Shown one piece after another: positions 1 to 9,311 of a stretch of DNA of 64,000 nucleotides (position 1 is its first letter; each line of letters begins with the position of its first letter). The DNA lies in the NCBI GenBank assembly GCA_014238155.1, contig JABABQ010000033.1, forward strand, positions 119,538-183,537, given 5' to 3'. A model generated the notes under the pieces. That model was not told where the DNA came from. It saw only the letters and a program-made list of their open reading frames with translations, and made no database searches. The stretch is from Rhizobiaceae bacterium (GTDB taxonomy: Bacteria > Pseudomonadota > Alphaproteobacteria > Rhizobiales > Rhizobiaceae). A program made the position numbers and the translations under genes.

Positions 1-536
1 ATGTGTATGCCGATCTGTTTGAGGTGGATGGCAACGTCTACACCTGCGCCGGGGGAACAGCAGCGCTCGATATGATGTTGTCGCTGATTGCTGAAGATCA
101 TGACGATAAACTCATCAATTCCATATGCGAACAGGCCCTGACGGACCGTGTGCGGGGGCCGCACGACCGGCAAAGACTGCCACTGCGTGCCCGTCTGGGC
201 GTTCAAAATGCCCGTATCCTGTCGATCATCGAAATGATGGAAGCCAATCTGTCGGAACCGTTGACGCTGATCGAAATTGCCGATCATGCAGGCCTGTCCC
301 GACGCCAGATCGAACGCCTGTTCCGTCACCATATGGGACGCTCTCCGGCCCGTTATTATCTGGAAATTCGTCTCGATCGCGCCCGCCACCTGTTGCTTCA
401 ATCGATGTTGCCGGTGGTCGAAGTAGCGATCGCCTGTGGCTTTGTCTCCGCCTCGCATTTTTCCAAATGCTACCGGGAACTCTATGGACGTTCACCGCAA
501 CAGGAGCGGGCCGAACGGCAAATCGAACCGGTCTGA
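1..536 (+). CDS. GlxA/GbdR-type AraC-family transcriptional regulator (5' partial)
   Basis: The C-terminal part of an AraC-family activator; the reading frame is open to the left edge, so the true start lies outside the window. The last ~100 residues form the double helix-turn-helix domain, with the conserved LTLIEIADHAGLSRRQIERL and VEVAIACGFVSASHFSKCYR segments. The upstream part (CAGGTAALDMM) matches the end of the DJ-1/PfpI-like domain of GlxA-family regulators. The closest remembered relative is GbdR, which controls glycine betaine and dimethylglycine catabolism. The convergent dimethylglycine dehydrogenase next door fits that role. Family assignment is strong; the specific GbdR role is inferred. 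Confidence 0.85.
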   Translation, partial: VYADLFEVDGNVYTCAGGTAALDMMLSLIAEDHDDKLINSICEQALTDRVRGPHDRQRLPLRARLGVQNARILSIIEMMEANLSEPLTLIEIADHAGLSRRQIERLFRHHMGRSPARYYLEIRLDRARHLLLQSMLPVVEVAIACGFVSASHFSKCYRELYGRSPQQERAERQIEPV

Positions 537-556
537 AATGCCCGCCTAAATGCACC

Positions 557-581
557 AAAGGCGGCCAATTTAGCCGCCTTT
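557..581. terminator. bidirectional hairpin between convergent genes
   Basis: Perfect 9-bp inverted repeat (AAAGGCGGC / GCCGCCTTT, 7-nt loop) lies in the 70-bp gap between the regulator stop and the dehydrogenase stop. There is no long T-run, but A/T bases flank both sides of the stem, which suits a bidirectional terminator. Confidence 0.6.
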
Positions 582-606
582 GTAGATCTCAATAAAATGT
601 TTTTAA

Positions 607-3123
607 TCAGATATCTGCACGAAGACGTTCATTTATTGAATCAAATGGGCTTTCTTCGACAACAACTGCCTTATGCAACACACCCAGGAGTTTGATTTCC
701 AAATCTGTGCCAACCACTTCATGTCCCGGTTTTACCATAGCAAGTGCCAGCGACTTTTCGGTTCGGTAGCCATAGCCCCCGTGGGTTGCACGACCAACCA
801 GCTCGCCATTGCTGTAGATCGCTTCTGAACCACGGGCATCACAATCACTCACACCGAGAACTTCAAGGGTAACAAACTTCCATGCGTCCCCCGCCTCATG
901 CCGTTTAACCAGAGCTTCCTTGCCGACAAAATCCTTGTCCAGCTTGATGAAGCGATCCAGAGCCGATTCATAAGCGGAATACTCAATCGACAATTCGCGG
1001 GGAATCAAACGGTATGATTTCTCGATCGCCATGGCGGTCATAGCCCTGATACCAAAGGGTTTAATTCCGAATTCAGCACCAGCTTCCATGACCGCATCCC
1101 AGATCGTGTTCTGCATCTCCATTGGATGATGCAGTTCCCAGCCCAACTCGCCAACAAAGTTGACCCGCAACGCTTCCGCGGTAGCCGTGCCGACGGAAAC
1201 CGGCTGGCCAGACAACCATGGGAATTTGGCATTGCTCAGGTCGGTCCGGGTCAGTTTCTGTAAAACCTTGCGGCTGTTTGGGCCAGCCAGCACCAATACA
1301 CCAAATTTTTCGGTAATCGGCGTCAATTTGACCGACCCGTCATCTGGCAAATGTCGATACAGGACATCGTGGTCATGGGTCATGTAAGCCCCGGCTGATA
1401 CCAGATAGAAGACGCCGGGACGCACTTCATAGACGGTGAATTCGCTTTTCACACCGCCCTGCTTGGTGAGCAGGTGGCAAAGCGCCACCCTGCCCCGTTT
1501 TTTTGGTATTTTGTTGGCAAATATGCTTTCCAGCCATTCGCGGGCTCCGGGACCGGTGACGGTAATCTTGGCAAACGCCGACATATCAAGCAGACCACAG
1601 CTTTCGGTAACCGCTTTCACCTCATTTCCTACATGTTCGAAGTAATTGGACCGACGGAACGACCATTTTTCCCGAATTCGGCCCGTATGGTCGGCTGGCG
1701 CGTGGTTTTCATTGACCAGCACATCTACGCCGACGCCAATTTCGCTTTCCGGCAATTCATAGCCTTCCGGCGCATACCAGTTAGCGCGCTCCCAGCCATA
1801 AACACTGCCAAAAACACCGCCCAAAGTCTTTTGGCGCTCATAAGCGGGAGTTGTCTTCAAAGGTCGTGCAGCAGACCGCTCTTCATCGGGGAAATGCAGC
1901 GTGAATACGTTGGAATAGGCTTCTTCATTCTTTTCTTTCAGATAGCCTTCCGTCGCATAGGAGCCATAGCGGCGCGGGTCGACGCCCATCATGTCGATTG
2001 TTGGTTCGCCGTCGACGATCCATTCGGCCAGTTGCCAACCGGCACCGCCAGCAGCGGTGATGCCGAAAGAATGGCCCTCATTAAGCCAAAACCCTTTCAA
2101 GCCGGGGGCCGGCCCGATAATCGGATTACCATCGGGCGTATAGGCGATTGCACCATTATAGACTTTCTTGATACCGGCTTCGGCAAAATACGGGACCCGC
2201 TCCACGGCGGATTCAATATGCGGCATCAATCGGTCCAGGTCTTCCTGGAACAGTTCATATTCACTGCCATCATCAGGACCATCTACATAGCAGCACGGCG
2301 CGCCCTTTTCATATGGGCCGAGGATCAGGCCGCCCGCTTCTTCGCGCATATACCAGGCACTGTCACTCTCACGCAGCACGCAAAGTTCTGCACCGCCTTC
2401 AGCTCTGAACTTTTGAATTTCAGGGTGTGCTTCTGTGACAATATATTGGTGTTCTACCGGGATTACCGGAACGTCGAGGCCAACCATGGCACCGGTTTTG
2501 CGGGCAAAATTACCGGAGCAGGAAATAATGTGTTCACACTCAATATTGCCTTGATCCGTTTCCACCAACCATTTGTCACCGGGCAGACGCTGAATGCCGG
2601 TAACTGTGGTGTTGCGGTGGATCTTTGCCCCACGGTCGCGCGCCGCCTTGGCCAGGGCCTGGGTCAGATCGGCCGGTTGTATATATCCGTCATCAGGGTG
2701 CTGTATGCCGCCCAACAGGCCATCGGTATTGACGTAGGGCCATAATTCCTTGATTTCCTCGGGTGTGATTTTTTTGACATTGATGCCGATCGTTTCAGCA
2801 ACACCCATATAATATTCGTATTCATCCCAGCGATCCTGCGAGCGCGCAAGCCGCACATTACTGACCTGACGAAAGCCAGTATCCATGCCGGTTTCTTCAG
2901 CCAGTTCCTGATAAAACTTGACCGAATATTTGTGCACCTGCCCGACCGAATAGGACATGTTAAACAGCGGCAACAGACCCGCCGCATGCCAGGTTGATCC
3001 TGATGTCAGTTCCTTGCGCTCCAGCAATATGCTGTCGGTCCAGCCCTTTTTAGCCAAATGATAAAGTGTGGAAACACCAACAACCCCGCCTCCGATTACG
3101 ACTGCACGTGCTTTGTTTTGCAT
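607..3123 (-). CDS. dimethylglycine dehydrogenase / sarcosine dehydrogenase family flavoprotein
   Basis: An 838-residue two-part enzyme. The N-terminal half is a DAO-type FAD domain with the GGGVVG dinucleotide motif at residues 11-16. SGSTWHAAG contains the histidine (about residue 46) that carries covalent FAD in dimethylglycine and sarcosine dehydrogenases. The C-terminal ~400 residues are a GcvT/aminomethyltransferase-type folate-binding domain, which captures the released one-carbon unit. The ATG at 3123 is preferred over an upstream frame extension because AAGGAAAGAG lies just before it and the protein then begins immediately before the Rossmann fold. It likely oxidises dimethylglycine or a related N-methyl amine. 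The exact substrate cannot be read from sequence alone. Confidence 0.85.
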   Translation of the reverse strand: MQNKARAVVIGGGVVGVSTLYHLAKKGWTDSILLERKELTSGSTWHAAGLLPLFNMSYSVGQVHKYSVKFYQELAEETGMDTGFRQVSNVRLARSQDRWDEYEYYMGVAETIGINVKKITPEEIKELWPYVNTDGLLGGIQHPDDGYIQPADLTQALAKAARDRGAKIHRNTTVTGIQRLPGDKWLVETDQGNIECEHIISCSGNFARKTGAMVGLDVPVIPVEHQYIVTEAHPEIQKFRAEGGAELCVLRESDSAWYMREEAGGLILGPYEKGAPCCYVDGPDDGSEYELFQEDLDRLMPHIESAVERVPYFAEAGIKKVYNGAIAYTPDGNPIIGPAPGLKGFWLNEGHSFGITAAGGAGWQLAEWIVDGEPTIDMMGVDPRRYGSYATEGYLKEKNEEAYSNVFTLHFPDEERSAARPLKTTPAYERQKTLGGVFGSVYGWERANWYAPEGYELPESEIGVGVDVLVNENHAPADHTGRIREKWSFRRSNYFEHVGNEVKAVTESCGLLDMSAFAKITVTGPGAREWLESIFANKIPKKRGRVALCHLLTKQGGVKSEFTVYEVRPGVFYLVSAGAYMTHDHDVLYRHLPDDGSVKLTPITEKFGVLVLAGPNSRKVLQKLTRTDLSNAKFPWLSGQPVSVGTATAEALRVNFVGELGWELHHPMEMQNTIWDAVMEAGAEFGIKPFGIRAMTAMAIEKSYRLIPRELSIEYSAYESALDRFIKLDKDFVGKEALVKRHEAGDAWKFVTLEVLGVSDCDARGSEAIYSNGELVGRATHGGYGYRTEKSLALAMVKPGHEVVGTDLEIKLLGVLHKAVVVEESPFDSINERLRADI

Positions 3124-3409
3124 CGAACTCTTTCCTTCAAGAAAGTCAGGGAAACCGGCCAAATCCGTTCCCGTTTGATGGACAATACTCCGTTGCGGCC
3201 ACCTGATCACCACTCCGTTTGCGACATCGGAATGGAAGCCCGCGACGGGGGCGTCTTTCGACCCTTAAACAAGGTTAGCGAAGTTTAAAAATCAAGCCTA
3301 AATATTGAACATCACTTTCAACAAAACCTGAGTTGTTTTGCGCCAGACTGGTGGCAACGGGAAACTACGGGTGGGCATTGTTGTGAGTATCACAGCTGAT
3401 CAGTATGAC

Positions 3410-4864
3410 ATGGAAGTTCAAACTTCTGAAAAACCGCTATGCGTAGATCTTGATGGAACTCTGATCCATACCGATCTGCTGCATGAAGCGGTATTTATGC
3501 TGCTGCGGATGAACCTGCTTTATGTATTCATGCTGCCGCTGTGGCTGGCCAGGGGCAAAGCCAACATGAAGGCGCAGATCGCCAAACGGGTGATGCCCAA
3601 GGCCGAATCCCTGCCCTTCAACCTAACACTTCTCGATTGGCTGAAAGATCAAAGAGATGCCGGTCGTGAACTCATTCTCGCAACTGCTTCCCATCACCGC
3701 TATGCCCGGGCCGTCGCCGATCATCTCAACATTTTCCATTCGGTCGAGGCCACTGACGACACGGTCAATCTATCAAGTTCTGCAAAAGCTGACCGGTTGG
3801 TTGAGCGTTTCGGTGCCGGTGGATTTGATTATGCCGGCAACAGTCGGGACGATTTCAAAGTCTGGGACAAAGCCAACCGCGCTATTGTGGTGGGTGAAGA
3901 AAGCGATGCGATACGCTATTCAAAAAATGCCCATGCTGACAGACTGATAGAGCAGCCCGGCAAATCACGGTTGCGTATTTGGATGAAAGCCATTCGGGTT
4001 CATCAGTGGTTGAAAAACACGTTGCTTTTCGTGCCTGCAATTCTCCATTTCGATATGTTCGATACGCTTACGGCAATTCATCTCGTTGTCGCGTTTTTTG
4101 CCTTCAGCTTTTGCGCATCAGGGGTCTATCTGATTAATGACCTGATCGACATTGAAGTCGACCGAAAACACAAAACCAAGCAACACCGCCCGATCGCAGC
4201 GGGCAAGTTATCGGTATCAGATGCCGTTTTTGCCGCCATCTGCCTGTTTGCATCCTCACTGTTCATGTCGACCAGTCTGCCCCTGGCTTTTACCGGCATT
4301 CTGGCGCTGTATTTTGCGATTACGTCGCTTTACTCATTCGTGCTGAAACGGCTTTTGCTGATTGATGTGCTGACCTTGGCTGGACTTTTCACCATTCGAG
4401 TGATGGCAGGCTCTGCGGCCATTGGTGGCATGGTATCCACATGGTTGCTGGCGTTTTGTGTATTTTTCTTCCTCAGCCTGGCTCTGGTCAAACGTTTCGT
4501 TGAAATCTCGGGTCAATTAACCAGTACAGGTCGCGCCGGTTCCGGTCGTGGATATCAGCCCGTTGATCTTGAAACATTGGGGCAGGCTGGAATGACGTCG
4601 GGATTCGCTTCGGTGGTGGTTCTGGCGCTGTTTATCGATTCACCGTTGATCGCGCAAAATTACCACAATCCGCAACTGATCTGGCTGGTTTGCCCATTGG
4701 TTCTTTATCTGCTGATGCGCATTTGGGTGCTGGCCCGTCGTAACGAAATGAACGACGATCCGGTGGTCTTTTTAATGACCGACTGGCGCAGTCAGATCAT
4801 GATTTTTGCCGGTGCCTTGGTGATGATCGGTTCTCAATTCATGCCGCAATGGGTGGGGCTATGA
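3410..4864 (+). CDS. HAD-like phosphatase fused to UbiA-family prenyltransferase (polyprenyl-P phosphoribosyltransferase-like)
   Basis: A 484-residue fusion. The N-terminal ~190 residues are a HAD hydrolase with the DLDGT nucleophile motif (Asp13/Asp15). The rest is a polytopic UbiA domain carrying the Mg2+/diphosphate motif NDLIDIEVDRKH (NDxxDxxxD). UbiA members of this kind, such as mycobacterial Rv3806c, transfer phosphoribose from PRPP to polyprenyl phosphate. A fused phosphatase could remove the 5-phosphate. The next gene, a DprE1-like oxidase, overlaps its stop by 4 bp and supports this pathway. The ATG at 3410 is chosen because it sits just ahead of the HAD domain. An in-frame start at 3338 would add 24 residues without recognisable homology. 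Confidence 0.8.
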   Translation: MEVQTSEKPLCVDLDGTLIHTDLLHEAVFMLLRMNLLYVFMLPLWLARGKANMKAQIAKRVMPKAESLPFNLTLLDWLKDQRDAGRELILATASHHRYARAVADHLNIFHSVEATDDTVNLSSSAKADRLVERFGAGGFDYAGNSRDDFKVWDKANRAIVVGEESDAIRYSKNAHADRLIEQPGKSRLRIWMKAIRVHQWLKNTLLFVPAILHFDMFDTLTAIHLVVAFFAFSFCASGVYLINDLIDIEVDRKHKTKQHRPIAAGKLSVSDAVFAAICLFASSLFMSTSLPLAFTGILALYFAITSLYSFVLKRLLLIDVLTLAGLFTIRVMAGSAAIGGMVSTWLLAFCVFFFLSLALVKRFVEISGQLTSTGRAGSGRGYQPVDLETLGQAGMTSGFASVVVLALFIDSPLIAQNYHNPQLIWLVCPLVLYLLMRIWVLARRNEMNDDPVVFLMTDWRSQIMIFAGALVMIGSQFMPQWVGL

Positions 4865-6321
4865 GTAACGCCCATTCCTGGGGGCGGTTGGACAAAAAGC
4901 GCCGTGCCATCGCACCCTTCACGCCATCAATAAGGGCTACCGGTAAAGACTCTTATCTCGCCTATGGCAACGGTCGTTCGTATGGCGACACCTGCCACAA
5001 TGATCGTGGCACCTTGCTGAGCACTCAACACAATAATGCAGTCATCTGTTTCGATCGGGAAAACGGGTTACTGACCGCTGAATGTGGAATTTTGCTGGGA
5101 GATATTCTCCAACACCTGCAAGGCAGCGGTTGGTTTCTGCCAGTTGTTCCCGGCACCAAATTCGTCACCCTGGGTGGCGCAATTGCCAACGACATCCATG
5201 GCAAGAATCATGAAAAACGGGGCACTTTTGGTCGTCACGTGACATCGTTTAACTTGTGGCGTTCAAACGGATCACAAGTCCAGTGCAGTGCGTTGGAAGA
5301 AGCAGAACTTTTTGCGGCAACCATTGGCGGCATGGGACTGACAGGCATCATCACCCGGGCACAAATCCAGTTGATGAAAGTCGCTTCTCATTTTGTCGAA
5401 GAAACTAAAACGCCGTTTGCATCGTTGAGTGACTATTTTGACGTCGAAAAGGAATTTTCTGCGGCCAGTGAATATTCGGTTGCCTGGGTTGATTCCCTTG
5501 CCCGCGGAAAATCCTTTGGGCGCGGTATTTTGATGCGTGGTGATCACACGTTCCAATCAGCTCAGCCCGACTACCGCAAGCCGCGTTTGACAGTACCACT
5601 GACGCCACCCATTTCGCTGGTTTCTGGCCTGCCATTACGGCTGTTCAATTTGGCATATTTCCACCGCAACAAACGTCAAAATTCCAGTGTTTCCACCCAC
5701 CCAGACAGCTTCTTTTTTCCACTGGACGTACTTGCCGGCTGGAACAGGTTGTATGGTCCAAGGGGATTGTTTCAACATCAATGCGTAGTGCCGCAAGAGA
5801 CCGCCAGGGACGTAATTCCCCAATTATTGGCAGCCACTCATAGCGCCGGCCAAGGCTCATTCCTAACGGTACTCAAGCGTTTTGGATCGCTTAATTCGCC
5901 GGGATTTATGTCGTTTCCCCGGCCCGGATATACGCTGACACTGGACTTTGCCAATCGAGGCCAGCCGACGCGTCAACTGCTCGACCGCCTCGATGCCATC
6001 ACGCTGGATGCCGGGGGAAGAACCAATCCCTATAAAGACGCCCGAATGAGCGCAGATACATTTCAGCGCGGCTTTGACCAATGGCAAAAACTGGAACAAT
6101 TCAGAGATCCAGCATTGCAATCAGATTTCTGGCGCCGGGTCGTTTCACCATCCGCCGCAGACACCGCCGCTGCCACCATCGCAGCTACCCGCAATGCGCT
6201 TGTCGCACCACCGCTTGAAACACCTGTTAACCAAGCCGCTAAAGGCGAAGTTCACAAACCCCAATTACAACCAGAGCAGGACAATTATTCTGCTCATCCA
6301 GCCGCCATGGGACCAAAATGA
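4861..6321 (+). CDS. DprE1-like FAD-binding oxidoreductase (polyprenyl-phosphoribose 2-oxidase family)
   Basis: A 486-residue vanillyl-alcohol-oxidase-type flavoprotein. The N-terminal FAD-binding region shows GNGRSYGDTCHN, and PGTKFVTLGGAIANDIHGKN is the hallmark stretch of the DprE1/aldonolactone oxidase group. In the known pathway DprE1 oxidises C2 of polyprenyl-phospho-ribose to the 2-keto intermediate on the way to arabinose. The ATG at 4861 overlaps the preceding UbiA stop (ATGA), so translation is probably coupled. The C-terminal ~50 residues are low-complexity (Ala/Pro/Gln) and may be dispensable. Family is secure; the substrate is inferred from the fused UbiA neighbour. Confidence 0.8.
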   Translation: MSNAHSWGRLDKKRRAIAPFTPSIRATGKDSYLAYGNGRSYGDTCHNDRGTLLSTQHNNAVICFDRENGLLTAECGILLGDILQHLQGSGWFLPVVPGTKFVTLGGAIANDIHGKNHEKRGTFGRHVTSFNLWRSNGSQVQCSALEEAELFAATIGGMGLTGIITRAQIQLMKVASHFVEETKTPFASLSDYFDVEKEFSAASEYSVAWVDSLARGKSFGRGILMRGDHTFQSAQPDYRKPRLTVPLTPPISLVSGLPLRLFNLAYFHRNKRQNSSVSTHPDSFFFPLDVLAGWNRLYGPRGLFQHQCVVPQETARDVIPQLLAATHSAGQGSFLTVLKRFGSLNSPGFMSFPRPGYTLTLDFANRGQPTRQLLDRLDAITLDAGGRTNPYKDARMSADTFQRGFDQWQKLEQFRDPALQSDFWRRVVSPSAADTAAATIAATRNALVAPPLETPVNQAAKGEVHKPQLQPEQDNYSAHPAAMGPK

Positions 6322-6779
6322 TTTATCTGCCCCTCATATTGTTTACGGTGCTGACCAACGCCGCAGCCCAGCTGATGTTGAAGCAAGGCATGTTGACGCT
6401 CGGTCCGATCGCTGGCGATGGACCGCTGACGCTGATGTCGGTTATCACCATAATGTTCAAGGTGGCGTTTCATCCATGGGTGTTCTTCGGCCTGTGCACA
6501 TTTGTCATCTCGATGATGACTCATCTGTATGTGTTGTCGAAAGTTGAATTGTCCTTTGTATATCCGTTCCTCAGCCTGGCTTTTGTGGCAGTCGCTGTCG
6601 GGTCCTGGATATTTTTTGCTGAAGATATCAACGCATGGCGCATTCTCGGCATCGGCTTTATCTGCATCGGCACGGTTTTGATTGCCCAGAGTGGCACTCA
6701 CACAACCGCCCCCCAAACCCATTCAGAGAATTTGACGGCTCCCGCCGCAACGGCACAGTACGAAGGAAGTAAATCATGA
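6318..6779 (+). CDS. SMR/EamA-like small membrane protein (candidate lipid-linked sugar flippase subunit)
   Basis: A 153-residue protein with four predicted membrane helices, resembling EmrE and ArnE/ArnF. It begins at an ATGA overlapping the oxidase stop and ends at an ATGA overlapping the next gene, so it belongs to the same translationally coupled operon. ArnE/F-type SMR proteins flip undecaprenyl-phosphate-aminoarabinose. By context this one may flip the polyprenyl-phosphate-pentose made by the upstream genes. The last ~20 residues are a hydrophilic tail. Fold confidence is good; function is inference from context. Confidence 0.7.
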   Translation: MIYLPLILFTVLTNAAAQLMLKQGMLTLGPIAGDGPLTLMSVITIMFKVAFHPWVFFGLCTFVISMMTHLYVLSKVELSFVYPFLSLAFVAVAVGSWIFFAEDINAWRILGIGFICIGTVLIAQSGTHTTAPQTHSENLTAPAATAQYEGSKS

Positions 6780-7783
6780 AGCACATTATATTTGGTGGTG
6801 ATGGTTTTGTCGGCCGTGTGCTGGCTGCCAAACTGGTTGCGGAAGGCGCAGAGGTTGTCGTTGCAGATATCAACAAGGGTGACTGCCCCCATTATGACGG
6901 GTGCCAGTGGCTGAATGTTGATGTCACCAAACGGGAAAGCTTCGACAAGGTCGACATCGCGCCCGGTGATGCGGTCTACAACCTGTCGGCAAAAATGCTG
7001 TCGCCGATCGTCACTCGGGCAGAACGCCACGAGTTTTTTTGGCCGGTAAACTATACCGGTACGCTTCTCATTATGGAGGCCATGAAAAAAGCCGGTGCGA
7101 AAAATCTGGTTCATTTCACAACGGACATGATCTACGGCCACACCCACACTGTACCGATGAAGGAAGACCATCCGGTTCAACCCCTGGGTGAATATGGTGA
7201 AAGCAAACTGGCAACCGAAGAACTTGCTGATCTGTGGCGACGCGAACATGGCTTCAACATCTCAATCTTCCGCCCACGCCTGATTATCGGACCCGGACGT
7301 CTCGGAATTTTGAAAAAACTATTCACTTTGGTCGATATGAGCCTGCCCATTCCGATGATCGGTTCTGGCAAAAATCCCTATCAGTTTGTGTCGGTATTTG
7401 ACTGTGCTGAAGCCGCCTATCTGGCGTGGAAGGCCGGATTTCCAAACGAGGCATTCAATCTGGGGTCGTCCAATCCACCCTCGGTCAGAACACTGCTCAC
7501 ACGTCTGGTCAAGGAAGCCAACAGCAAATCAATCCTGCTGCCAACACCAGGCTGGGCCGTCAAACGGACACTCGACCTGCTCGATCTGATCGACAAACCG
7601 ATCATGGATCCCGAGCAATATCTCATCGCCGACGAAGAATGCCTGCTCGATTGCAGCAAGGCGCAAGAGCTGATCGGTTGGCGTGCTCAATACAATGACG
7701 ACGACATGCTTATCGCGGCTTACCGGGAATATACAGCTGACCGCAAAACACTGGAAAATGAAAACCACAAGCAAGCCGCCTAG
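6776..7783 (+). CDS. NAD-dependent epimerase/dehydratase (extended SDR)
   Basis: 335 residues. GGDGFVG near residues 7-13 is a variant of the GxxGxxG NAD motif, and YGESK (Tyr about residue 141) supplies the catalytic Tyr-x3-Lys. The protein resembles nucleotide-sugar epimerases and dehydratases. It is coupled to the SMR gene by an ATGA overlap. It could act on a nucleotide sugar, or be the reductase partner of the DprE1-like enzyme; mycobacterial DprE2 is a classical rather than an extended SDR, so the first is more likely. Substrate unknown. Confidence 0.8.
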   Translation: MKHIIFGGDGFVGRVLAAKLVAEGAEVVVADINKGDCPHYDGCQWLNVDVTKRESFDKVDIAPGDAVYNLSAKMLSPIVTRAERHEFFWPVNYTGTLLIMEAMKKAGAKNLVHFTTDMIYGHTHTVPMKEDHPVQPLGEYGESKLATEELADLWRREHGFNISIFRPRLIIGPGRLGILKKLFTLVDMSLPIPMIGSGKNPYQFVSVFDCAEAAYLAWKAGFPNEAFNLGSSNPPSVRTLLTRLVKEANSKSILLPTPGWAVKRTLDLLDLIDKPIMDPEQYLIADEECLLDCSKAQELIGWRAQYNDDDMLIAAYREYTADRKTLENENHKQAA

Positions 7784-7819
7784 CGGCGAGTACGGCAATT
7801 TGGGGACAAGGGGAAAACA

Positions 7820-9307
7820 ATGATTTTAATGAGAAAAACCAAACGAACACCAGATGTAGACCGCCAGGTTGTGGAGGCTCCGGCGATTGCTCCTGAGGCT
7901 TCAGCATCAGCAAATAAACCCAACTTATTGAGCGTTGATCAGGCAGTAAACATGCCGCTTGAACAGATGAGCCAGTTGTTTGTCGACCATCTGAATCCCG
8001 GTCAGTTGCACTTCATGAAACTGCTGGGCTTTCACAAGGTAAAAATTGAAAGTGCTGAAGGAGTTTTTTACACCGACCAAAATGGTCGCAAAATTCTCGA
8101 CTTCTTCGGTGGTTTCGGGTCGCTGTCGTTTGGCCACAACCATCCGCGCATTCTCGCTGCCCGCAAGAAATTCCAGGAAGAAAAGCGGCACGAAATTGCC
8201 ATGGCGTTCCTGTCTCAATACGCCGCTGCGCTGGCCCATAATCTGGCGACCATTGCTCCAGATGATCTGGACATGGTGTTCCTTGGTTCATCGGGTTCAG
8301 AAGCGATGGAAGCCGCGCTAAAGGTGGCTGAGCGCTATCAGGGTCCAAAAAAGTCCAAAATCCTGTTCGCTGAAAATGCCTTTCATGGCAAGACAAAGGG
8401 CGTTTTATCGATTACCGATTCACCGCTCTATCAGTCGCAATTCAATCTCGTGGATGATGTGGTCAAGGTTCCGTTTGGCGATCTTGAAGCCATTCGCACA
8501 GCCCTGGACAATGATCCGGAAATCGGCATCGTCTGCCTGGAAACCATTCAGGGCGGAGCCGGTATTATCGAGGCCACGCCCGAATTCTGGCAGGGCCTGC
8601 GCAAGCTTTGCGACGAAAAGGACGTGCTGTGGGTTGCTGATGAAGTACAATCCGGCACCGGCCGCTCCGGCAAATTCTTCGCCTTTGAACATTATGGTGT
8701 CGTACCGGATGTGACCGCGCTGGCAAAATCGCTGGGTGGTGGCAAAACGGCGATGGCCGCCATGATCGCCCGCAAACCAATCTACATGAAAGCCTATGGC
8801 AAACCCGCAACGGCTTTGATCCACGGCCCCGCTACATTTGGTGGCATTGGCGAAGCTTGCATCACGTCAATCGAAGCTCTCAACATTATGTATGACGATG
8901 ATCTGATGGAAAACGCTGAGAATGTCGGGGCTTACTTAAAGGCCCAGTTACAGGACCTGCAGGCAAGATATCCAAAACTCATCAAGGATGTTCGCGGTCG
9001 CGGGTTCATGCTTGGTTTGGAGTTTCAGGATTTTTCAAAAACCATGCCGGCAGTTGTTCGCCCGGCTCTGGCAATGCTTGATGAAAAGCTGAAAGGCTCA
9101 CTGTCGGGTTTTATCGGTTCGGCCCTGTTGCGTGAATACGACGTGCTGGTTGCCTTTACCGAATACAATCGAAATGTTGTTCGCCTGCAGCCGCCTTTGA
9201 TTACAACGCGTGAAAATGTCGATCAGTTTATCGCGGCCCTCGACAAAGTACTATCCGGTGGCGTGATCAAAATCGTGACCGACTTTGTGAAATCACAACG
9301 CGGGTAA
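7820..9307 (+). CDS. class III PLP-dependent aminotransferase
   Basis: A 495-residue fold-type I enzyme. GSEAMEAALKVA is the phosphate-binding region, DEVQSGTGRSGKFFAFEHYG carries the pyridine-nitrogen Asp, and the Schiff-base lysine is in ALAKSLGGG (about residue 302). AAGGGGAAAACA directly before the ATG is a good ribosome-binding site. The first ~35 residues are an unconserved leader. Most sugar aminotransferases are of the DegT type, so a class III member in a polysaccharide operon is noteworthy. It may aminate a keto-sugar or supply an acyl/amino substituent. Family certain, substrate unknown. Confidence 0.85.
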   Translation: MILMRKTKRTPDVDRQVVEAPAIAPEASASANKPNLLSVDQAVNMPLEQMSQLFVDHLNPGQLHFMKLLGFHKVKIESAEGVFYTDQNGRKILDFFGGFGSLSFGHNHPRILAARKKFQEEKRHEIAMAFLSQYAAALAHNLATIAPDDLDMVFLGSSGSEAMEAALKVAERYQGPKKSKILFAENAFHGKTKGVLSITDSPLYQSQFNLVDDVVKVPFGDLEAIRTALDNDPEIGIVCLETIQGGAGIIEATPEFWQGLRKLCDEKDVLWVADEVQSGTGRSGKFFAFEHYGVVPDVTALAKSLGGGKTAMAAMIARKPIYMKAYGKPATALIHGPATFGGIGEACITSIEALNIMYDDDLMENAENVGAYLKAQLQDLQARYPKLIKDVRGRGFMLGLEFQDFSKTMPAVVRPALAMLDEKLKGSLSGFIGSALLREYDVLVAFTEYNRNVVRLQPPLITTRENVDQFIAALDKVLSGGVIKIVTDFVKSQRG

Positions 9308-9311
9308 TCCA

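Noticed and set aside
1474-2745. 423-codon plus-strand frame opposite the dimethylglycine dehydrogenase
   Set aside because: It is antisense to a clearly homologous gene, shows no family motif and results from the codon bias of the real strand.
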